Positions 1-6,643 of a DNA stretch of 36,653 nt are shown here, piece after piece. The position numbers and the translations under genes are program-made. Numbering within the stretch: the first letter of the stretch is position 1; each line of letters starts with the position of its first letter. The notes below the pieces were generated by a model, which saw nothing but the letters and a program-made list of their open reading frames with translations, ran no database searches and was not told the origin of the DNA. This DNA is from Nocardia abscessus NBRC 100374 (GTDB taxonomy: Bacteria; Actinomycetota; Actinomycetes; Mycobacteriales; Mycobacteriaceae). The stretch lies in assembly GCF_000308455.1 (NCBI RefSeq), contig NZ_BAFP01000010.1, forward strand, positions 1 through 36,653, written 5' to 3'.

Positions 1-20
1 TTAGGCCGCGAGGCTGGCCC

Positions 21-223
21 GTGGCCCGTGGCCCGTGGGCTGTGGCCCGTGGGCTGTGGCGGGTGGCCCGTGGGCTGTGGCCCGTGGGCTGTGGCGGGTG
101 GCCCGTGGGCTGTGGCCCGTGGGCTGTGGCGGGTGGCCCGTGGGCTGTGGCCCGTGGGCTGTGGCGGGTGGCCCGCGGGCTGTGGCGTGTGGGCTGTGGC
201 GTGTGGGCTGTGGGCTATGGGCC
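21..223. repeat. 7-bp tandem repeat with 35-bp higher-order unit
   Basis: The stretch is a chain of heptamers of the form GTGGNNN (GTGGCCC, GTGGGCT, GTGGCGG). Five heptamers in the order CCC, GGCT, CCC, GGCT, CGG make a 35-bp unit present in four perfect head-to-tail copies at 28-62, 63-97, 98-132 and 133-167. From 168 on the units degenerate (GCGGGCT, GTGGCGT, ATGGGCC). Because 7 is not a multiple of 3, all three forward frames stay open and read the same Trp/Gly/Arg/Ala-rich peptide, so the open frames here are a product of the repeat. It lies just upstream of an ABC exporter gene. It is probably a slippage-prone minisatellite; whether it has a function is not visible. Confidence 0.93.
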
Positions 224-320
224 GTGGGGCTGTGGACCGTGAGCCCTCGTCCTCACTACGTATGCCGAATATCGCTCCGCGGCGGATGTCCGCGTCGGGT
301 TGTCGGCGGATTCTCGGTGC

Positions 321-1223
321 ATGACAGATTCGATCGTGGTCACCCGAGGGTTGACCAAACGCTACGGGGACCACATCGTTGTCGACGGCGTGAGTATGAC
401 CGTCGCGGCCGGCGAGATCTACGGGTTCCTCGGTCCGAACGGCGCGGGCAAGACCACCACCCTGCGCATGCTGGCCGGGCTGATCCGTCCGAGTGAAGGC
501 ACCGTCACGGTCGCGGGGCATCGGCCGGGCGATCCCGTGGTGGTTCGCCGGATCGGCGTGCTCATCGAGGGGCCTGGCTTCTACCCCTACCTTTCCGGCC
601 GGGACAACCTGCGCGTGCTCGCGCGGTATCGGGGGCTCGGAGGGCCGGAGGTCGAGGAGGCGCTCGCGAGGGTCGGACTCGTGGGCCGGGCCGGCGACAA
701 GTTCCGCACGTACTCGCTGGGGATGAAACAGCGGCTCGGTGTGGGCGCCGCGCTGCTCGGCAGTCCCGAACTGCTCATCCTGGACGAGCCGACCAACGGC
801 CTGGACCCGGCGGGGATGGCCGAGATGCGGGAACTGATCACCGCTCTGGCCGCCGAGGGCCACACCGTGCTGTTGTCGAGCCATCTGCTCGGCGAAGTAC
901 AGGAGATCTGCGATCGGGTCGGCGTGATCTCGCAGGGCAGGCTGCTCACCGAAGCGACGGTCGCGCAGTTGCGCGGGGGCTCGTCGCTGGTGGTGCGGGC
1001 CGAGCCGCTCGAGGTCGCCTTACCCGCGGTGCGCGGGCTGGTCGGTGCGCGTTCGGCGCTGTTGACCGGGAGCGGCATCCGGATCGAGTCGGACACCGTC
1101 ACCGCGCCCGCCGTGGCACGTGCGGTCGTGGCCTCGGGCGCGGACCTGCTGGAGCTGCGGGTCGACGAGAAGTCCCTGGAGGAAGTGTTCTTCGAGATGA
1201 CGCAATGGGAGACCGCACGATGA
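321..1223 (+). CDS. ABC-2 type exporter, ATP-binding subunit
   Basis: A 300-residue nucleotide-binding subunit of an ABC exporter that would sit on the cytoplasmic face and power the permease encoded next. Walker A is GPNGAGKTT at residues 38-46. The signature region is the SLGMKQR variant near 132-138, typical of the BcrA/CcmA-like drug and lipid exporter ATPases. Walker B with D-loop is LILDEPTNGLDP at 152-163, and the switch histidine is in LLSSH near 188. The ATG at 321 is chosen over a TTG at 300 because the protein then begins directly with the usual N-terminal strand. The stop overlaps the permease start by 4 bp (ATGA), so the two are translationally coupled. The substrate cannot be told from sequence. 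Confidence 0.93.
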   Translation: MTDSIVVTRGLTKRYGDHIVVDGVSMTVAAGEIYGFLGPNGAGKTTTLRMLAGLIRPSEGTVTVAGHRPGDPVVVRRIGVLIEGPGFYPYLSGRDNLRVLARYRGLGGPEVEEALARVGLVGRAGDKFRTYSLGMKQRLGVGAALLGSPELLILDEPTNGLDPAGMAEMRELITALAAEGHTVLLSSHLLGEVQEICDRVGVISQGRLLTEATVAQLRGGSSLVVRAEPLEVALPAVRGLVGARSALLTGSGIRIESDTVTAPAVARAVVASGADLLELRVDEKSLEEVFFEMTQWETAR

Positions 1224-2083
1224 ACGGTATGGCACTGCGCGACCTGGTCGCGAGCACGAAAGCCGAAATGCTGCGGCTGCGAAAGTGGCCCGCGTTCTGG
1301 ATCATTCTCGGCACGTGGATTCTGATGAATCTCACGTTCGCCTACTTGTTCAACTATCTTGCCTACACCTCCGGCGAATCGGGACGGATGTCCAACGGAC
1401 TGCCGCGCGAGGCGCTGCTGCGGCAGATGTTGCCTGCCGCGGTCCCCGAAGTGTTCACCCAGGGCATGGCCATGTTCGGCGGCGCGCTGATGCTCGTCCT
1501 CGGCGCACTCACCGCCGGCAGCGGGTACGGCTGGGGGACCTGGAAGACGGTGTTCACCCAGGGGCCCTCCCGGGTACAGGCGGTCGCCGCGGTGCTGCTG
1601 AGCCTCGCGGTCGTGGTGGTGGGGCTGGTGTGCGCGGCATTCGTCGTGGACGTCTCGATCGCCGCGCTGATCGCGGCGTCCCAGTCGCAGGCGGTCTCGC
1701 TACCGGCACCGGACCGGTCACTGCTCGGAATTCTCACCGGCACAGCCATTCTCGGCATGTGGACGCTGGCGGGCGCGCTGATCGGCGCGATCGCGCGCGG
1801 CCCCGCGCTCGCGGTGGGGCTCGGCCTGGTCTGGGTGCTGGTGGTGGAGAATCTGCTGCGCGGCGCCGCCGGAATCTTCGCGCCGATCCGGGCGATCACC
1901 GATCACCTGCCCGGCACCGCGGCGGGGTCGCTGGCGGGGGCGATGCGGACAGTGGACGGTCCCACCACGCCGGGTGTGCTGGACGTGCTTCCACGGGCCG
2001 AATCGCTGGTCGTGCTGGCGGCCTACTTGGTGGTGTTCGCGAGCGGCACGATCTGGCTGATGCGCGAACGCGATCTGGTGTGA
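1220..2083 (+). CDS. ABC-2 family exporter permease
   Basis: A 287-residue integral membrane protein and partner of the preceding ATPase. About six hydrophobic segments are visible, near residues 25-45, 85-105, 120-148, 172-190, 195-215 and 262-282. A larger loop follows the first segment, as in ABC-2 permeases of the bacitracin/antibiotic exporter type. The start ATG at 1220 overlaps the ATPase stop; an in-frame ATG at 1205 inside the ATPase gene is less likely. The subunits would assemble as two ATPases with two permeases. The cargo is unknown: drugs, peptides and lipids are all possible for this family. Confidence 0.88.
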   Translation: MNGMALRDLVASTKAEMLRLRKWPAFWIILGTWILMNLTFAYLFNYLAYTSGESGRMSNGLPREALLRQMLPAAVPEVFTQGMAMFGGALMLVLGALTAGSGYGWGTWKTVFTQGPSRVQAVAAVLLSLAVVVVGLVCAAFVVDVSIAALIAASQSQAVSLPAPDRSLLGILTGTAILGMWTLAGALIGAIARGPALAVGLGLVWVLVVENLLRGAAGIFAPIRAITDHLPGTAAGSLAGAMRTVDGPTTPGVLDVLPRAESLVVLAAYLVVFASGTIWLMRERDLV

Positions 2084-2100
2084 ATCACGAGGGGTATCGA

Positions 2101-2133
2101 AAACCGTTGGTGCGCATTACTCGCCAGCGGTTT
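2101..2133. terminator. Hairpin between convergent permease and tetR genes
   Basis: The arms 2101-2110 (AAACCGTTGG) and 2124-2133 (CCAGCGGTTT) form a 10-bp stem with a single G-U pair and a 13-nt loop. It lies between the stops of two convergent genes (2083 and 2152), where a bidirectional terminator is expected. There is no T-run, which is common in high-G+C actinomycetes. Confidence 0.55.
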
Positions 2134-2151
2134 CGCCGGCGTGGACCGGTT

Positions 2152-2763
2152 TCACCCCGCGCCGAGCACGGTTTCGGCGATCGAGCGGAGTGCGCCGGTG
2201 ATCTGCTCGGAGGACAACCCGCGTTCGCGTTGCTGCCGATAGACCTCGGCGGCCAGCGGTGCGAGGAGCGGATCGACCATGGCATCCGGCTCGCGAATTC
2301 CCGCCGCCACCAACAGCGCTCGCACATGCGCGTACCAGAACCCGTAGGCGCCGGTCGCGAAGCGCGCTCCGCCTGTTTCGGCGCCGAGGACCAGATGCGC
2401 GTGCGCGTCCAGCAATTCGACCATCGCGGCGTAGAAGGCCGCCAGTCTTTGTGCGGGCGCGGCGCCGGGGCCGAGGGGCGGCGGGCCGGACAGCAGTTTC
2501 TCTTGCAGCGCCCGTTCGTGTTCGTCCAAGAGGGCTACCGCGACCGACGTGGTGTCCGGATAGCGCCGATACAGGGTGCCGCGGCCGACGCCCGCGGCCT
2601 TGGCGATGTCGTCCATCGTCACCGTGCGGGGTTCCCGGGTGGCGAACAGCTCCGCGGCGGCGGCGAGCACCTTCGCCCGGTTGCGTGCCGCGTCCGCGCG
2701 TTCCGCGGGGGCCGCCGAGGGGCTCGGCCCGGTACCGGCGAGCAGGTCGGATCGGGGTTCCAT
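2152..2763 (-). CDS. TetR-family repressor of the adjacent azoreductase/SMR operon
   Basis: A 203-residue TetR-type regulator. The N-terminal third carries the canonical helix-turn-helix (TMDDIAKAAGVGRGTLYRRYPD), followed by an all-helical ligand-binding and dimerisation domain. The ATG at 2763 is chosen because an in-frame GTG farther upstream (2844) would run the coding region through both operator dyads found between this gene and the divergent flavoprotein gene. The 108-bp divergent region contains two copies of the dyad GGACA-N3-TGTCC, so the protein very likely represses itself and the azoreductase-SMR pair. The inducer is unknown; quinones, azo compounds or cationic drugs would fit the targets. 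Confidence 0.9.
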   Translation of the reverse strand: MEPRSDLLAGTGPSPSAAPAERADAARNRAKVLAAAAELFATREPRTVTMDDIAKAAGVGRGTLYRRYPDTTSVAVALLDEHERALQEKLLSGPPPLGPGAAPAQRLAAFYAAMVELLDAHAHLVLGAETGGARFATGAYGFWYAHVRALLVAAGIREPDAMVDPLLAPLAAEVYRQQRERGLSSEQITGALRSIAETVLGAG

Positions 2764-2791
2764 GCCGTGACTGTAGCGGAACGCGGCATAA

Positions 2792-2808
2792 GTGGACAAT
2801 ATGTCCAC
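2792..2808. promoter_or_regulatory. TetR operator 1 (perfect dyad)
   Basis: GTGGACA-ATA-TGTCCAC is a perfect 7+3+7 palindrome located 29 bp upstream of the tetR start. Its core GGACA-N3-TGTCC recurs at 2839-2851 with the centres 45 bp apart, which supports a specific binding site rather than chance. Confidence 0.8.
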
Positions 2809-2838
2809 ATGTGCTCTACCGTCGAGTGAGGATGAATC

Positions 2839-2851
2839 GGACACACTGTCC
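2839..2851. promoter_or_regulatory. TetR operator 2 (shared core dyad)
   Basis: GGACA-CAC-TGTCC repeats the core of the dyad at 2794-2806 with a different spacer. It lies 20 bp upstream of the azoreductase start codon and just before its Shine-Dalgarno sequence GGAGG (2860-2864 region). Binding here would block transcription of the rightward operon. Confidence 0.72.
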
Positions 2852-2871
2852 AGTTAGTCGGAGGTTTGATC

Positions 2872-3519
2872 ATGAGCACGTTGTTGCACCTCGACGCCAG
2901 CGCTCGGCCTCAATCGATCAGCAGGGAATTGAGCGCCGCGTTCGCCGACGCATGGCGCACGCGGCATCCCGGCGGCGGTTACCGCTACCGCGACCTCGCG
3001 GCCGAGCCGGTGCCGTTCATCGGAGCGGCGTGGACCGAACTGTGCGACGCCGTGCTCACCCTCCCGAGCACGGACCTGGAGCGGCTCGGCGACCTGGTCC
3101 GGACGCCGGAGCAGGCCGCCGCGTGGGACATCGTCGAGCCGCTGCTGTCGGAACTGCTTTCGGCGGAGGTGATCCTGATCGGCACGCCGATGTACAACTA
3201 CTCCGTACCGGCCGCCCTGAAGGCCTGGCTGGACCAGGTGACCTTCCCGCGAATGACCCTGGGGCACCGGAGATTCGTCGTGACGAGCGCCCGCGGCGGC
3301 GCTTACTCGCCGGGCGCGCCCAAAGCGGCCTACGACTACCAAGAGCGCTTCCTCCGCGACTTCTTCGCGGGCCATTTCGCCGTGTCCGACACCGTTTTCG
3401 TGCACGCGGAACTGGCCAATTCCCGCCAGGACCCGGCGCTCGCGCACCGGCGTGCCGAGCACGACGCGTCCTACGCCGAGGCTCTGGCCACCGCTCGCGC
3501 GCTGGCCGGGGAGTACTGA
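2872..3519 (+). CDS. FMN-dependent NADH:quinone oxidoreductase / azoreductase (AzoR family)
   Basis: A 215-residue flavodoxin-fold protein of the AzoR family, which uses NADH and FMN for two-electron reduction of quinones and azo compounds in the cytoplasm. The N-terminus (LLHLDASARPQSISREL) is the FMN phosphate-binding loop. The segment PMYNYSVPAALKAWLDQV near residues 105-122 is the family hallmark, and GGAYSPG near 142-148 matches the second flavin-contacting loop. Length is normal. The ATG at 2872 follows a good GGAGG; a TTG two codons earlier is rejected. The gene is divergent from tetR across two operator dyads, and the SMR gene starts 1 bp after its stop, so reduction and efflux of a toxic compound are probably co-induced. 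Confidence 0.88.
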   Translation: MSTLLHLDASARPQSISRELSAAFADAWRTRHPGGGYRYRDLAAEPVPFIGAAWTELCDAVLTLPSTDLERLGDLVRTPEQAAAWDIVEPLLSELLSAEVILIGTPMYNYSVPAALKAWLDQVTFPRMTLGHRRFVVTSARGGAYSPGAPKAAYDYQERFLRDFFAGHFAVSDTVFVHAELANSRQDPALAHRRAEHDASYAEALATARALAGEY

Positions 3520-3520
3520 G

Positions 3521-3841
3521 ATGAACTGGGTGCTCCTCGTCGTGGCCGGTCTCGTGGAGATCGTCTGGTCGCAGAGCATCAAGCCGACCGAGAATTTCAC
3601 CCGCCTGGTCCCGACTCTGGTCTGCTTCGTTCTCGGGGCCACCGCCGTGTACCTGCTGTCGCGCGCCATGCAGACCTTGCCGGTCGGTACCGCCTATGCG
3701 GTGTTCACCGGCATCGGCGCTCTCGGCGCGATCACCCTCGGGATCGTCGTCAACCGGGATCCGCTCAGCGCGGGCCGGGTGCTGGCGCTCGCGTTGATCC
3801 TCGGCGGCATCGTGCTGGCCAGGGTCACGAATCCGGAGTAG
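3521..3841 (+). CDS. Small multidrug resistance (SMR) transporter, SugE/Gdx-like
   Basis: A 106-residue four-helix membrane protein of the SMR family, which act as antiparallel dimers exchanging protons for cations. The essential TM1 glutamate is E13, within LVEIVWSQ, and the loop K21-P22-T23 with N25-F26-T27 resembles the SugE/Gdx branch. TM3 reads TAYAVFTGIGALG: the position that is Trp in EmrE and Gdx proteins is Phe62, and the Ser42 position of Gdx is Ala. Export of guanidinium itself is therefore uncertain, and another organic cation is possible. The start ATG lies 1 bp after the azoreductase stop, so the two form one transcription unit controlled by the TetR. Confidence 0.88.
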   Translation: MNWVLLVVAGLVEIVWSQSIKPTENFTRLVPTLVCFVLGATAVYLLSRAMQTLPVGTAYAVFTGIGALGAITLGIVVNRDPLSAGRVLALALILGGIVLARVTNPE

Positions 3842-4008
3842 CGCCGTCCACACGGATTCGCTTGGCGCGTGGGAGTTTTACCGCCGAGCCGATCAGTACG
3901 TGTGGTCGGCGCGCCGCGGCGAACGCGATCGGCGAACCGGTGGGCCGGGGCGAGTCGGCCGGGGTAGGTTCGTGCTGAATCGTCAACAGCATCGGCGAAA
4001 GGACCGTG

Positions 4009-4449
4009 ATGCCCACACGTACCGCGCGTACCGCTTGGACCGGCACCCTGCAGGAGGGATCGGGCCAGGTCGAACTGGCCAGTTCGGGGGTCGGTAAGTA
4101 CGACGTGTCGTTCCCCAAGCGTTCCGCCGCGGAGGCCGACGGCACCACCAGCCCGGAGGAACTGATCGCGGCCGCGCACTCCTCCTGCTACGCGATGGCG
4201 CTCTCCGCGCAGATCGGCAACGCGGGCGGCACCCCGGAGAGCCTCGACGTCACCGCCGACGTGACGCTCGGCCCCGACCCGGCGGGCGGGTTCCGGATCA
4301 CCGGGATCGAACTGACCGTCCGCGGTCGCGTCTCGGGAATCGACGCCGACGCGTTCCATGCCGCCGCCGAGGCGGCGAAGGCGGGATGCCCGGTCAGCAA
4401 GGCTCTCGCGGGCGTCGACCACATCAGCCTCGACGCGGCTCTCGCCTGA
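4009..4449 (+). CDS. OsmC-family peroxiredoxin
   Basis: A 146-residue OsmC-type thiol peroxidase, which reduces organic hydroperoxides. Both redox cysteines are present: one in AAHSSCYAMALS (about residue 62) on the central helix and one in AAKAGCPVSKAL (about residue 126). The N-terminus (TGTLQEGSGQVELASSGVGKYDVSFPKR) is the usual beta-sheet region of the OsmC subgroup rather than Ohr. The ATG at 4009 has the purine-rich sequence GAAAGGA 6 nt upstream, and is preferred over the GTG at 4006. The gene is monocistronic and ends at a strong hairpin shared with the convergent gene. A TAGGTT -10-like hexamer is at about 3965-3970. Confidence 0.9.
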   Translation: MPTRTARTAWTGTLQEGSGQVELASSGVGKYDVSFPKRSAAEADGTTSPEELIAAAHSSCYAMALSAQIGNAGGTPESLDVTADVTLGPDPAGGFRITGIELTVRGRVSGIDADAFHAAAEAAKAGCPVSKALAGVDHISLDAALA

Positions 4450-4460
4450 TTCGCACTCCC

Positions 4461-4500
4461 GCTTCGTGCCCCGCACCCGGATAGGTGCGGGGCACGAAGC
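4461..4500. terminator. Strong bidirectional terminator with perfect 17-bp arms
   Basis: GCTTCGTGCCCCGCACC (4461-4477) and its exact reverse complement (4484-4500) flank a 6-nt loop, CGGATA. It sits 11 bp after the osmC stop and 13 bp beyond the end of the convergent membrane-protein gene, so it can serve both. It lacks a T-tract. Confidence 0.85.
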
Positions 4501-4513
4501 GCGGGTGCCGGCG

Positions 4514-4996
4514 TCAGCGTTTGCGGAAGTAACGGCGGGCGGTGCGGGTGTAGAGAGCGGGGATGGCGATCAGCACGGCGATGACGTGCACCGTGCGCAG
4601 GGCGGCGAGCAGCAGGGACGCCGCAGACGCGTCCCGGACGAGGTCGCGCAGTTCGCCGGCGGACATGGCCGCGGCGAGTGGCTCGATGATCAGCGACAAC
4701 AGCCCGAATACGCCGATGCCGACGGTGATCAGCAGACGGGCCCAGCGGTCGCCGTAGGTCACGCGTACCGCGACGGCCAGCACCAGAAGGTAGATCGCCG
4801 CGCGCGCACCCAATCCGGCGGCGAGGTTCGCGGGGCCGGACTCGGAGAAAGCGAGCGCGGCCCGCACGACCGCCTCGACGGCCCCCGCGAGCAAAGCGAC
4901 GACCAGAGCGACGAATGCGACGCGTACGGCGCGCGGTGGTTCAGCGGGGTGGACACGCAGCGGTGCGGGCCAGACGGAAAGGGCGGTGCCGGTCAT
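4514..4996 (-). CDS. Four-helix membrane protein of unknown function
   Basis: A 160-residue protein with about four hydrophobic segments, near residues 25-48, 63-83, 87-108 and 133-152, and a basic C-terminus ending RRYFRKR, which probably faces the cytoplasm. The pattern resembles small uncharacterised actinobacterial membrane proteins; no catalytic motif is seen. The start ATG at 4996 leaves 35 bp to the stop of the upstream cbtA on the same strand, so it may be read through from the cobalt transport operon, but nothing in the protein points to metal handling. Confidence 0.72.
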   Translation of the reverse strand: MTGTALSVWPAPLRVHPAEPPRAVRVAFVALVVALLAGAVEAVVRAALAFSESGPANLAAGLGARAAIYLLVLAVAVRVTYGDRWARLLITVGIGVFGLLSLIIEPLAAAMSAGELRDLVRDASAASLLLAALRTVHVIAVLIAIPALYTRTARRYFRKR

Positions 4997-5031
4997 GGGA
5001 CCGACACTGCCTCAGCTCGTCTTGACGCGAA

Positions 5032-5823
5032 TCACCCCGCGGTAGCAGCCGCCGCCCGTACCGGGGTATCGGTGCGCGTGGCGAACTCGGTGAGCGCCGC
5101 GAAGCCGAGGGCCAGGCAGGCCCACAGCGTCGCGGTCTCGGCCAGGGACGCCACCCGGAACTGCCACAGCAGGGTGGCCGGGAAGTCCGCGCTCACCTCG
5201 TTCACGCCGGGCAGCAGGATGTAACCGAGCGCGGTGACCAGCACGAATGCCGCGCCGCCACCGGCCAGGCGGAACGTGGGAAGCTGGGCGCGCAGCGCGG
5301 TGAACACCGCCACCGCCGCGCCGACCGCCACGAGACCGAGCACGACGGCTGCCAGCCACAGCAGGGTGCGCTCGTTGATGGTGTCCGGATCACCCACGGC
5401 GGGTGGGTTCGCCGGGTACTTGAAGAACGGCACCGCGACGATCGCGGCCCATCCTGCCGCGCCCAGGGTCAGCGCGAGCCGTGGCCCGGACAGCGTGGTG
5501 TAGCGCCGCGCGAAATGCGCGACCGAGGCGTAGATGGCGCCGAGCGCGAGCCCGGCCAGCCCGAGCGCGAGGAACTGCCCGAACTTCTGGCCGCCGCGGC
5601 TCACCAGCGGTTCTTCCTCGTCACCGTGGGTATGCCCGCCCGGGGATGTGGCGTGCTCGCCGTGCGTGTGCTCGGCGGCGGAGCCCGCTTCCTCGATGGC
5701 GATGGCGGCGTCCACCTCGGGTTCGCCGACGAAGTAACCGACTGTGGCGGCCAGCAGTCCGGCGACGAGGCCGGCCAGCAGGCCGCGCAGCAGCAGTGTG
5801 CGGAGCGAACCGATCAGTGGCAC
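5032..5823 (-). CDS. cbtA: CbtA cobalt transporter subunit
   Basis: A 263-residue membrane protein matching the CbtA family, the large subunit of the CbtAB cobalt uptake system that supplies metal for cobalamin synthesis. About six transmembrane segments are visible. The loop after the first is rich in histidine and acid (HTHGEHATSPGG then HTHGDEEE, residues about 52-71) and probably gathers metal ions. LLAGLVAGLLAATVGYFVGEP at the N-terminus and the conserved KYPANPP in the middle are typical of the family. The start overlaps the end of cbtB by 10 bp, giving a coupled cbtB-cbtA order. Control comes from the cobalamin riboswitch upstream of cbtB. Confidence 0.88.
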   Translation of the reverse strand: MPLIGSLRTLLLRGLLAGLVAGLLAATVGYFVGEPEVDAAIAIEEAGSAAEHTHGEHATSPGGHTHGDEEEPLVSRGGQKFGQFLALGLAGLALGAIYASVAHFARRYTTLSGPRLALTLGAAGWAAIVAVPFFKYPANPPAVGDPDTINERTLLWLAAVVLGLVAVGAAVAVFTALRAQLPTFRLAGGGAAFVLVTALGYILLPGVNEVSADFPATLLWQFRVASLAETATLWACLALGFAALTEFATRTDTPVRAAAATAG

Positions 5824-6008
5824 GGAAGCCCCAGCAGGTGGCGTCCGTCGTGCATCAGCTCGTGCAGGTACATCCCGCTGCGCGAGATGGCGCCCTGGTC
5901 GAAGCCGACCAGGTACAGCGTGAGCAGTGCGAGAAGAACGACACCTACCGTGACGAGCACGGTGGCCAGGGAATCGGTCGCCCGGCTGGGTGAATGCGCG
6001 ATGGCCAT
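5814..6008 (-). CDS. cbtB: CbtB cobalt transporter small subunit
   Basis: A 64-residue protein with one transmembrane helix (about residues 16-36) and a histidine-rich C-terminus, HELMHDGRHLLGLPCH. That is the CbtB layout: a single-span protein with a metal-binding tail that pairs with CbtA. The start ATG at 6008 has a strong AAGGAGGA about 4 nt upstream. This Shine-Dalgarno lies just after a small hairpin (TGGGA paired with TCCCA) at the end of the riboswitch leader, a plausible expression platform. Confidence 0.87.
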   Translation of the reverse strand: MAIAHSPSRATDSLATVLVTVGVVLLALLTLYLVGFDQGAISRSGMYLHELMHDGRHLLGLPCH

Positions 6009-6029
6009 TCGAGTCCTCCTTGGGATGCG

Positions 6030-6160
6030 CGTCCCATCGGGTGGTGGCGCGACGGTGCCGGTGTCTGGCTTTCCGGCACCGGACTCGGTGCGTGGAACAC
6101 AGTGGCGCGACCGCTCCGGAATCTCACCGGAATTACCGCATCACCCTCGCGTTTGTCCTT
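6030..6160 (-). promoter_or_regulatory. Cobalamin riboswitch upstream of cbtBA
   Basis: Read on the minus strand, the leader carries the cobalamin aptamer landmarks in order. GGTAATTCCGGTGAGATTCC lies around 6137-6118. GGAGCGGTCGCGCCACTGT follows at about 6118-6100, with the conserved GCCACTGT. Next comes GAGTCCGGTGCC at about 6086-6075, then a B12-box-like AAAGCCAGACACC near 6072-6060. A short hairpin and the cbtB Shine-Dalgarno come after it. Riboswitch control of cbtAB by cobalamin is well established, so binding of the vitamin should shut off translation of the cobalt importer. Exact ends are approximate. Confidence 0.88.
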
Positions 6161-6270
6161 CGAACTGTGACACCCGCATGCCACCGGCGTCAACCAGGTC
6201 CGGCACGGGCGTACCACGGCGTCGGGCGAGTCGCCGGGCAGGCGGACCTACCCGGCGGCGCATATCCGAC

Positions 6271-6585
6271 TCAGTTCGCGGGCTTCGCGTCGACGTCGAG
6301 CACGACCTCGAATTCGAGCAGGGACGCACCCGTCGAGACCGGCTTCTGGCGCTCGCCCGCGTGCGCCTCGCGTGCGGGCCCGTCCCGCCACGCCGCGAAG
6401 GACTCTTCCGAATCCCACTGGGTGACAACGAAGTACCGCTTCTCTCCGGCGACCGGGCGGAGCAGCTGGAAGCCGAGGAAGCCGGGGGAGCCCTCGACCG
6501 CGTGCGCACGGTGGGCGAACCGCTTCTCCAATTCGGGGCCCGCGCCCTCGGGAACCTCGATCGCGTTGATCTTCACAACAGCCAT
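6271..6585 (-). CDS. mhuD: MhuD-type heme-degrading monooxygenase
   Basis: A 104-residue ferredoxin-like ABM-fold protein matching M. tuberculosis MhuD (Rv3592) nearly end to end. MhuD degrades heme to mycobilin and iron without releasing carbon monoxide. The functional residues are conserved: Asn7, Arg26, Trp66 and the heme-ligating His75. The motifs KINAIEVPEGAGPELEKRF and SPGFLGFQLLRP are diagnostic. The enzyme is a cytosolic dimer used for heme iron acquisition. A TAGCTT hexamer ends 6 nt before the ATG at 6585, so the mRNA may be leaderless. The divergent neighbour is an Rv3591c-like hydrolase, as in M. tuberculosis. Confidence 0.94.
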   Translation of the reverse strand: MAVVKINAIEVPEGAGPELEKRFAHRAHAVEGSPGFLGFQLLRPVAGEKRYFVVTQWDSEESFAAWRDGPAREAHAGERQKPVSTGASLLEFEVVLDVDAKPAN

Positions 6586-6643
6586 GCGTCCAAGCTAGCG
6601 GCTGATGCCGAGCAGGTGCTCGGTGCCTCGTATTGTCGGAGCG
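6586..6643. promoter_or_regulatory. Compact divergent promoter region mhuD / hydrolase
   Basis: Only 58 bp separate the two start codons. On the minus strand TAGCTT precedes the mhuD ATG by 6 nt. On the plus strand TATTGT (6631-6636) precedes the hydrolase ATG by 7 nt. Both are -10-like hexamers placed as for leaderless transcripts. No iron-regulator box is evident. Confidence 0.5.

Noticed and set aside
21..223. CRISPR-like periodicity
   Set aside because: The units abut with no unique spacers; it is a simple tandem repeat.
21..496. Three overlapping forward open frames encoding Trp/Gly/Arg/Ala-rich repeats
   Set aside because: They come from a 7-bp repeat that reads the same in every frame; no ribosome site or family likeness.
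1285..2829. Long plus-strand frame across the permease and tetR genes
   Set aside because: Arg/Gly-rich translation in the shadow of two well-supported genes, typical of high-G+C DNA.
2764..2844. Longer tetR product starting at the GTG at 2844
   Set aside because: It would place both operator dyads inside the coding region, and the extension lacks homology.
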